DNA of 9,249 bases from Fredricksoniimonas sp964643325 (GTDB lineage: Bacteria; Omnitrophota; Gorgyraeia; Zapsychrales; Fredricksoniimonadaceae): NCBI GenBank assembly GCA_964643325.1, contig CAZXSE010000031.1, positions 1-9,249 of the forward strand, written 5' to 3'. Positions 5,588 through 9,249 of the stretch are shown one piece after another. The translations under genes and the position numbers were made by a program. Position 1 is the first letter of the stretch. Each line of letters opens with the position of its first letter. The notes under the pieces were generated by a model, which was not told where the DNA came from, did no database searches, and worked only from the letters and a program-made list of their open reading frames with translations.

Positions 5588-7029
5588 TCAATCAAAGGTT
5601 TCCTGCCAATCCCTGAGCGATGCCGGCTGCCACGGCGCGCCGACCTGGGCAAGCGCCTCGTCATAGTGAAGAGCGCCATTATTGACAATATCAAGCGTAC
5701 CGCCGATGACCGAACCAAAGAATGCCGCATTGTTGGAAAGCTCAACACTCGTCTGCGGGGCATAGATCGCGCCGTAAAAAGTATTGCTGTTGTCGATAAC
5801 AACGCCATTCTCACCCGCATACCGGCTGAAGATCATGAAGTCCGCCGGCTTGGGATTGATATTGTTATTATTGATGATGACCTTGTTGCCGAGATCGACC
5901 GCGCCGTCAGTGTAGATCACAACAGATCCGCCATCGATGATGTTCACCGCGACCGTATTATTCCCGGTCGTGAGGGCGCTGGTGTTACTGGTCAGGTAGA
6001 TCTTCACGTCGCCATTGATGTTCAATATGCCGTCATTGTCCAACGCGATGCTGTCATAACGGTACGAACCTGTGGCCAGATCCGTCGTGCCCGACACTTC
6101 CAGGGCGCCGTAATACGCCGCGGTCTGGATATCCTCCGGAACTGATACCGGCTCAAGATACACATCATTGGTGTGCGTGATCTCACCGGTGATGGTCACG
6201 CCCGGNNNNNNNNNNNNNNNNNNNNNNNNNNNNNNNNNNNNNNNNNNNNNNNNNNNNNNNNNNNNNNNNNNNNNNNNNNNNNNNNNNNNNNNNNNNNNNN
6301 NNNNNGCTCAAGATACACATCATTGGTGTGCGTGATCTCACCGGTGATGGTCACGCCCGGAGAAACGTCAACGGTCCCCCCTGGGCCTGTGCTGACACCG
6401 CCGTAGATCGTGGCATTGTTGCCAATATCGATCACGTTGACGGTGCTGCCGTTAGTGCCGATGTTCCCGTTGGTAGAAGCCGTCCCTGCGTTGTACGGAC
6501 CGTCGGTGGAATTGTAGCTGTCAACCAGCGCATTGTTGCTGACCGTTAAGGTGCTTTCAGCAAATCCGGCATAATTAAAGATAGATCTCTGGCCAAAGAA
6601 CAATTTGACTTTACGCCGGGCCAAAAGAGCCCTGTCCTCACCTGCCCCCTGCCAGACAGAACCTGTTGATGTGTATGTCTTGGCGACAGGATCGATCACC
6701 ACGGAATAATCCCCGACGCCGAGGTCCGCCGTATAAGCCCTGTTGCCGGAGCCGCAGGAGGAGCAGCTGGCGCATGCAGCACTGTTCCCGGAATTCTTCA
6801 TGCCATGACAATCATTATTGCTGTAATCCCAGGCCGCCTTCTGGAGCCCGGCCTCGGCGATCCAGAACGCCTGCGCTGAATCCACATTCCTCCTGGCAAT
6901 GGATGCCTCATTGAAGATCTGCGCCCCGTAACTGGCGCACAATACGGTCAGGGCTGCAACAACGCCGACGACCATGAGCAGTACCGCTCCTTTTTCACGC
7001 TTCCCGGGATGCCTGGCATTGTTATTCAT
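5588..7029 (-). CDS. PilX-like minor pilin with C-terminal repetitive beta-rich domain, interrupted by a scaffold gap
   Basis: As assembled, the frame is broken by 100 Ns. Removing the Ns and one copy of the flanking 55-base repeat gives one uninterrupted 428-residue protein (1287 nt), so I annotate a single gene. N-terminus: MNNNARHPGKREKGAVLLMVV with an EKGAVLLMVVGVVAALTVL membrane helix (12-30), then A-R-R-N-V-D-S-A-Q-A-F-W-I-A-E-A-G-L-Q, which is typical of PilX N-terminal domains. A cysteine cluster follows (C74, C86, C89, C92). The second half has repeated short strands around NN-A motifs (SNNALVDSYNS, GNNATIYGG, LSNNAAFFGSV, VNNGALHYDEAL), as in the beta-rich C-terminal domain often joined to PilX-like proteins. 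The start overlaps the preceding gene by 8 nt (ATGAATAA). It is last of the four-gene operon. It probably acts as a minor pilin or pseudopilin component in the membrane and pilus tip. Confidence 0.8.
6151..6205. repeat. 55-bp direct repeat, left copy beside the gap
   Basis: Begins GCTCAAGATACACATC and ends CACGCCCGG at the first N. It is base-for-base identical to 6306-6360 right of the gap. Both copies encode the same peptide (TITGEITHTNDVYLE in the minus frame). This most likely marks overlapping contig ends rather than a biological repeat. Confidence 0.9.
6206..6305. other. Scaffold gap (100 N), probably artefactual
   Basis: Exactly 100 Ns, a conventional placeholder for an unknown gap length. 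The identical 55-base flanks mean that the true distance is probably negative and no sequence is missing. Confidence 0.95.
6306..6360. repeat. 55-bp direct repeat, right copy beside the gap
   Basis: Identical to 6151-6205. Merging the copies restores the reading frame: the shift of 155 nt changes the codon register of one side into that of the other, giving a continuous sequence SPGVTITGEITHTNDVYLE followed by PVSVPEDIQTA. Confidence 0.9.
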
Positions 7030-7486
7030 TGCGCAGCCTCACCTTCTGCTTTAACAGGAACGTCAATGGCGGCGTGCCCGTGTCCTGCGTTGCCTGGATC
7101 GTAATATCGACCTGCGGGCCGGAGCGGACAAACACAAGGTCCGTTACATTCACGGCAATGGACTGGATCGTACCGGCCGGGTATTCCCGCATGATGTTCC
7201 CGTTGCTCAGGAAATATCTCACTGACGGCAGCCGGGGGCCGGTGAAAGTGATATCCGACGGATGCAATGCCAGCTCTTCCGCCGACGGGGCCCCGTTGCT
7301 CTCGCGCAATTCCCTGACGATGCGGTCCATGGCGTTACGGGCGGCCTGGCGTATCTCGATCGAGTCCGTAACTTGCAGGTATATCTGATTGCCCGACATA
7401 ACAATGGACATCAACCCCAACAGCAAAGTCGCGATAATGACCGTTGTAATAAGAACTTCAATGAGTGTAAAAGCTTTCTTTTTCAT
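7022..7486 (-). CDS. Type IV prepilin-like protein, PilW/GspJ-like
   Basis: 154 residues. Prepilin leader MKKKA followed by FTLIEVLITTVIIATLLLGL, the class III signal with Glu at mature position 5. It would be cleaved and N-methylated by a PilD/GspO peptidase at the A5-F6 bond (Ala instead of the usual Gly at -1). The helix is followed by SGNQIYLQVTDSIEIRQAARNAMDRIVRELRES, the helical spine typical of PilW/GspJ-type minor pilins (R-x-A-M-x-R-I-V-R-E-L), and a strand-rich C-terminal domain. The start overlaps the previous gene by 4 nt (ATGA) and the end overlaps the PilX-like gene by 8 nt, so the four genes form one translationally coupled operon. Assignment as PilW- rather than GspJ-like is by pattern only. 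Confidence 0.85.
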   Translation of the reverse strand: MKKKAFTLIEVLITTVIIATLLLGLMSIVMSGNQIYLQVTDSIEIRQAARNAMDRIVRELRESNGAPSAEELALHPSDITFTGPRLPSVRYFLSNGNIMREYPAGTIQSIAVNVTDLVFVRSGPQVDITIQATQDTGTPPLTFLLKQKVRLRNE

Positions 7487-7917
7487 ACGCCCGAATCGAT
7501 CGTTGTAAAGGTTACCTGTTGCTGGCGGCCATTGCCCTGCTGCCAGGTAATATCCACGGTGATCACGACCGGGTCAGCGCCGGCCTCCCTCCCAACATCA
7601 ACGACCTCGCTCTCAAGCCGGACAAGGCCTCTCTCCGAGAACTCCGTATCCGTATCCAGGTCCCATTCGCCGGAATCGATCTGGTCAACAATGACACCGG
7701 AAGAGCTGCGGATGTCCTCAAGCACATACTGCGCATGCGAGACAGCGACGGTCCTGTCGCGGCTGATATCGTTCAGGCTCATCATTTCGACAAAGAATTG
7801 CAACAACGCCACAAGGATGAATCCAAGAATGCCGACCGTTACCAGCATCTCCACCAGGGTGAACCCATGCCTGCGGCGCGCCCTTTCTTTATTTACAATC
7901 CGCGTCATCTTGTTCAT
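7483..7917 (-). CDS. Type IV prepilin-like protein, PilV/GspI-like
   Basis: 144 residues. A long basic leader of 18 residues (MNKMTRIVNKERARRRHG) is cleaved at G18-F19 before FTLVEMLVTVGILGFILVAL, with E23 as the conserved Glu5 of the mature pilin. The rest is short: a helix with S-H-A-Q-Y-V-L-E-D-I-R and a C-terminal strand region ending VVITVDITWQQGNGRQQQVTFTTIDSG, which resembles the W-x-x-x-G-R-x-x-x-V-T-F/L ending of PilV/GspI-like minor pilins. The start ATG overlaps the upstream stop by 4 nt (ATGA); an ATG at 7908 would shorten the leader to 15 residues. Second gene of the operon. Confidence 0.85.
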   Translation of the reverse strand: MNKMTRIVNKERARRRHGFTLVEMLVTVGILGFILVALLQFFVEMMSLNDISRDRTVAVSHAQYVLEDIRSSSGVIVDQIDSGEWDLDTDTEFSERGLVRLESEVVDVGREAGADPVVITVDITWQQGNGRQQQVTFTTIDSGV

Positions 7918-8414
7918 GGCAGCACCACTCTTCCCGTCAGGCTCGTCGCCTCTGTGACCCCGCCCGAAGACGCGTGCTGCGCCGTCACCGCGACAACGAT
8001 CTCATGATCGCCGCTCGCCAATGATAAAGCGGATACTTTTCTCGCCACGACCCTTGTCCAGATGTCGGCCTTGCGGATGATATCACCGACCCCCGTGATC
8101 GGGTCCTTCTTCCATAGATAAGTTACAGCGCCGTCGGCAGGATGTTCAAAATTAAAAGTAACTGTGTCGTCTGTCTGGATGGAAAGGTTGAAGCTTTTGC
8201 CGGACCGGAGAAGATCTTTCGTGATGGCAGCCACAGCCAGGCTCGCCTGATCCTTCAAGTCTCCGGCGTCCTGCGCTTTATGCCAGGCCGTTCTTCCGGA
8301 TATAAAGACCGTTGTAATGCCAAGCATCAGCATGCAAAAGATGCCGATGGCCAGCATGATCTCGATCGCCGTAAAAGCTTTTTGTCTCATCGTGCACATC
8401 TTTCTTTTTTTCAT
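7914..8414 (-). CDS. Type IV prepilin-like protein, first gene of the minor-pilin operon
   Basis: 166 residues from ATG 8414. The prepilin site is MRQKA before FTAIEIMLAIGIFCMLMLGI, with Glu at mature position 5 and Ala at -1. It is followed by S-G-R-T-A-W-H-K-A and K-D-Q-A-S-L-A-V-A-A-I-T-K-D-L, the spine helix seen in PilW/GspJ-type and similar pilins, and a strand-rich globular region. Starts are ambiguous: GTG 8426, ATG 8414, ATG 8399 and ATG 8390 are all in frame. The predicted transcription start near 8422 excludes 8426. ATG 8390 would give the short five-residue leader MRQKA, like the neighbouring MKKKA; ATG 8414 gives a 13-residue leader. No clear Shine-Dalgarno site separates these. 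The end overlaps the next gene by 4 nt. Confidence 0.83.
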   Translation of the reverse strand: MKKRKMCTMRQKAFTAIEIMLAIGIFCMLMLGITTVFISGRTAWHKAQDAGDLKDQASLAVAAITKDLLRSGKSFNLSIQTDDTVTFNFEHPADGAVTYLWKKDPITGVGDIIRKADIWTRVVARKVSALSLASGDHEIVVAVTAQHASSGGVTEATSLTGRVVLP

Positions 8415-8428
8415 TACCCCAGGCACTG

Positions 8429-8457
8429 ATTATACGGTGCCCATCCCTTCCTGCCAA
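8429..8457 (-). promoter_or_regulatory. Promoter of the minor-pilin operon
   Basis: On the minus strand: TTGGCA (8457-8452), 17-bp spacer, perfect TATAAT (8434-8429). The predicted start near 8422 is about 8 nt before ATG 8414. It sits directly after the hairpin at 8464-8486, which insulates it from upstream transcription. Confidence 0.75.
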
Positions 8458-8463
8458 CAAGAA

Positions 8464-8486
8464 ACCCGCCTCTTTTGAAGACGGGT
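8464..8486 (-). terminator. Probable terminator upstream of the pilin promoter
   Basis: On the minus strand ACCCGTCTT pairs with GAGGCGGGT (9 pairs, two of them G-T) around a C/A-rich loop, followed by TTTCTTGTT. The T-run is interrupted, so strength is uncertain. It lies directly after the stop of the 23-codon ORF at 8488-8559. Confidence 0.6.
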
Positions 8487-8487
8487 C

Positions 8488-8559
8488 TTATGCTGCGCTC
8501 ATCCTGTATTCTTCCATCCTGCTCTCCCCGTCTCCGAGGACTCTCGAGCCGCACTCCAT
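8488..8559 (-). CDS. Possible 23-residue small ORF or small RNA
   Basis: Reads M-E-C-G-S-R-V-L-G-D-G-E-S-R-M-E-E-Y-R-M-S-A-A, then TAA; no family recognised. It is considered only because it lies exactly between a promoter-like sequence (8564-8591) and a hairpin terminator that starts 1 nt after its stop. It has no Shine-Dalgarno site at its first ATG; an internal ATG (residue 15) has GGGGAG upstream. The stretch could as well be an untranslated RNA of about 75-100 nt, or a chance open frame. Confidence 0.25.
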   Translation of the reverse strand: MECGSRVLGDGESRMEEYRMSAA

Positions 8560-8563
8560 TTCA

Positions 8564-8591
8564 AGTATAACCTATAGGGGAGATAAAACAA
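8564..8591 (-). promoter_or_regulatory. Weak promoter-like sequence before the small ORF
   Basis: On the minus strand: TTGTTT (8591-8586), 16-bp spacer, TATACT (8569-8564). The -10 is a 5/6 match, the -35 is weak. Only 4 nt separate the -10 from the ATG at 8559, which is too short for a leaderless start at that ATG unless initiation is unusually close. Confidence 0.35.
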
Positions 8592-8620
8592 GACCGCCTG
8601 ATGGAATAGGTTCAAAAGGA

Positions 8621-8645
8621 GGGAAACGAGCAAAGCGAGTTCCCC
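8621..8645 (+). repeat. Hairpin A: 7-bp stem, tandem GA/GA and GC-AAA-GC cap
   Basis: GGGAAAC (8621-8627) pairs perfectly with GTTTCCC (8639-8645). Inside lie GA (8628-8629) opposite GA (8637-8638), then G-C pairs 8630-8636 and 8631-8635 around AAA. The CGAG/CGAG context is the one favouring sheared G-A pairs, and GC-NNN-GC caps form stable minihairpins. On the minus strand the GA steps become TC/TC mismatches. Confidence 0.8.
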
Positions 8646-8653
8646 GACCTCTG

Positions 8654-8717
8654 TGGATTTACGAGGAGAAAAATGTTAAAAGTTTGCTTTTAAACATTTT
8701 TCGACGAGTAAAGACAC
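8654..8717 (+). repeat. Hairpin B: 64-nt hairpin with three tandem GA/GA steps
   Basis: GTG (8654-8656) pairs with CAC (8715-8717); GA 8657-8658 faces GA 8713-8714; TTTAC (8659-8663) pairs with GTAAA (8708-8712); GA 8664-8665 faces GA 8706-8707; G8666 pairs C8705; GA 8667-8668 faces GA 8703-8704; G8669 pairs C8702. The rest is an A/T-rich stem (8670-8683 with 8688-8701) with single-A bulges at 8674 and 8693 and a TTTG loop. The mismatches are kept in exact register. Confidence 0.8.
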
Positions 8718-8745
8718 GACCCCGAAAAGAATTCTTTTCGGGGTC
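8718..8745. repeat. Hairpin C: perfect 28-bp palindrome
   Basis: GACCCCGAAAAGAA (8718-8731) is followed directly by its exact reverse complement TTCTTTTCGGGGTC (8732-8745), with no spacer and GAATTC at the centre. It abuts hairpin B and shares its last base with hairpin D. Confidence 0.9.
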
Positions 8746-8823
8746 CGTTGTTTCTTTCCTAAAAAGCAAAAAACCTTCACCCGTTCGGGTAGAAGGTTTT
8801 TTGCGATTAGGAAGAAACAACGG
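8745..8823. terminator. Hairpin D: long two-tier inverted repeat, bidirectional terminator after tRNA-Ser
   Basis: Inner hairpin: GCAAAAAACCTTC-ACCC (8766-8782) with GGGT-A-GAAGGTTTTTTGC (8787-8804), loop GTTC, one bulged A at 8791. It carries six T on the 3' arm in either direction, so it can terminate both strands; on the minus strand it ends the tRNA-Ser transcript. Outer tier: 8745-8762 is the reverse complement of 8807-8823 except for one extra T. The outer right arm reaches three bases into the tRNA 3' end. Confidence 0.85.
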
Positions 8824-8909
8824 AGAGGGAGGGATTTGAACCCTCGGACCCAGTCTCCCAGGTCAACTTCTTAGCAGGAAGCTCCAATCGGCCACTCTGG
8901 CACCTCTCC
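8821..8909 (-). tRNA. tRNA-Ser (anticodon GCU)
   Basis: 89 nt including the discriminator G. Acceptor GGAGAGG (8909-8903) pairs with CCTCTCC (8828-8822); D-arm CCA...TGG with GAGTGG; anticodon stem GCTTC/GAAGT with loop CTGCTAA giving anticodon GCT (codons AGC, AGU); long variable arm with GACC/GGTC, as expected for serine; T-arm GAGGG-TTCAAAT-CCCTC. CCA is not encoded. With U36 and A37 it is a substrate type for t6A37, the modification that MtaB further methylthiolates. It lies 76 bp after tadA on the same strand and may be co-transcribed. No separate promoter was found. Confidence 0.95.
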
Positions 8910-8935
8910 AAAACCTGCTCCGCAGATTTTGGAGA
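8905..8935 (-). other. Hairpin in the tRNA-Ser precursor leader overlapping tRNA bases 1-5
   Basis: On the minus strand TCTCCAAAATCTGC (8935-8922) pairs with GCAGGTTTTGGAGA (8918-8905), 14 pairs with one G-T, loop GGA. The last five bases of the 3' arm are bases 1-5 of the tRNA, so the leader can pair with the 5' acceptor strand in place of the tRNA 3' end. Confidence 0.6.
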
Positions 8936-8985
8936 CTTCGAACCGAAACGGCAAGCCTACAGCTTGACGGAAGGTCCAAAGCTCC
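8910..8985 (-). other. Spacer between tadA and tRNA-Ser
   Basis: Contains the leader hairpin described at 8905-8935 and a small CAAGC/GCTTG inverted repeat (8952-8966), not followed by a T-run. No convincing promoter or terminator seen, which supports co-transcription of tadA and tRNA-Ser. Confidence 0.4.
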
Positions 8986-9249
8986 TTATATCTGCGCTTT
9001 CTTTCTTTTCTTCTTAAAGAACCCGCTGATCAGCGCGCCGCATTCACCCTCCAACAGCCCGCCTTCAACTTCGATCTGATGGTTCAATGCCTTGTTATTA
9101 AGGACATTTACCACCGATCCGCAGGCGCCTGTCTTGGGGGCTTTCGCGCCAAAGAATACTTTTTCCAAACGCGCCAGCACCAGCGCCCCGGCGCACATCG
9201 AACAAGGCTCGATTGTAACATACAGGATACAATCCTGCAACCACTTGGA
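8986..9249 (-). CDS. tadA: tRNA-specific adenosine deaminase, C-terminal part
   Basis: 88 codon positions (87 residues plus stop); the frame is open through base 9249, so the start lies outside the window. TadA deaminates A34 to inosine in tRNA-Arg(ACG). Visible is the second zinc motif, IEPCSMCAGALVLARL, with the two zinc cysteines of PCxxC. This is followed by VFFGAKAPKTGACGSVVNVL, ALNHQIEVEGGLLEGECGAL and a basic end FFKKKRKK, all in the order of TadA. The first zinc ligand and catalytic Glu (HAE) would lie upstream. The G-A-C-G-S and L-N-H-x-I-E-V segments distinguish TadA from other cytidine/deoxycytidylate deaminases. It is followed by tRNA-Ser on the same strand. Confidence 0.93.
   Translation of the reverse strand, partial: SKWLQDCILYVTIEPCSMCAGALVLARLEKVFFGAKAPKTGACGSVVNVLNNKALNHQIEVEGGLLEGECGALISGFFKKKRKKAQI

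Noticed and set aside
6151..6360. Genuine tandem repeat or mobile insertion in the PilX-like gene
   Set aside because: The repeat is not a multiple of three, so two copies would break the frame, whereas collapsing them restores a complete protein; a contig overlap explains it more simply.
8488..8570. 4.5S/SRP RNA or a known riboswitch next to the tRNA gene
   Set aside because: GGATGGAAG...GCAGC superficially recalls the SRP core, but the paired arms and the GNRA-type apical loop are not present.
8609..8823. CRISPR array
   Set aside because: The hairpins differ in sequence and length; there is no repeated unit with unique spacers and no cas gene.
8609..8842. GGTTCAAA (8609-8616) as an att-like copy of the tRNA T-loop (reverse complement TTTGAACC at 8835-8842)
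   Set aside because: Only eight bases and in inverted, not direct, orientation; integration at the tRNA 3' end would give a direct copy of the tRNA end. No integrase gene is present.
8931..8950. GGTTCGAAGTCTCC upstream of tRNA-Ser as a relic tRNA T-arm
   Set aside because: The T-loop-like bases are not flanked by a pairing five-base stem and no other tRNA arm precedes them.

Overview
The window looks like part of a chromosome from an uncultured diderm (Gram-negative-type) bacterium, probably a metagenome scaffold. It is moderately GC-rich by eye, has an exported cyclophilin and type IV pilin-like proteins, and contains a 100-N scaffold gap whose two flanks carry the same 55 bases. The style (minor-pilin operon ending in a PilX-like protein with a repetitive beta-rich C-terminal domain, sparse Shine-Dalgarno sites) would suit Omnitrophota or a relative, but that placement is only an inference. 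Nearly all genes are on the minus strand; only the dihydrouridine synthase gene is on the plus strand.

Layout by coordinate. 1-314: N-terminus of a CPA1/NhaP2-type cation:proton antiporter (minus), downstream of mtaB. 336-1622: mtaB, a tRNA methylthiotransferase (minus). 1652-2614: a Dus-family tRNA-dihydrouridine synthase (plus), divergent from mtaB, with overlapping promoters in about 30 bp. 2618-2651: terminator hairpin. 2676-3897: two-gene minus-strand unit encoding a membrane-anchored coiled-coil protein and a secreted cyclophilin, with its own promoter at 3943-3971. 3988-5527: nadC and an overlapping gene for an unknown exported helical protein, with a strong promoter at 5536-5564. 5588-8414: four overlapping minus-strand genes for type IV prepilin-like proteins (three with FTxxE prepilin sites, one PilX-like), with promoter at 8429-8457. 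8460-8823: about 360 bp without a conventional gene, holding a possible 23-codon ORF with its own promoter and terminator, then four back-to-back hairpins. 8821-8909: tRNA-Ser(GCU) (minus). 8986-9249: tadA C-terminal part (minus), running off the window.

Functionally there are two themes. One is tRNA biology: mtaB, dus, tadA and a tRNA-Ser gene. The other is the envelope: minor pilins that would prime or cap a pilus or pseudopilus, an exported cyclophilin, an exported unknown and a membrane-anchored coiled-coil protein.

Most notable: (1) a hairpin array at 8621-8823, two of whose hairpins contain tandem GA/GA mismatches in perfect register, which would be stable only on the plus strand; (2) -10 boxes ending 7-8 nt before the start codons of dus, mtaB and nadC, implying leaderless mRNAs; (3) a scaffold gap that is very likely an artefact splitting a single 428-residue PilX-like protein.
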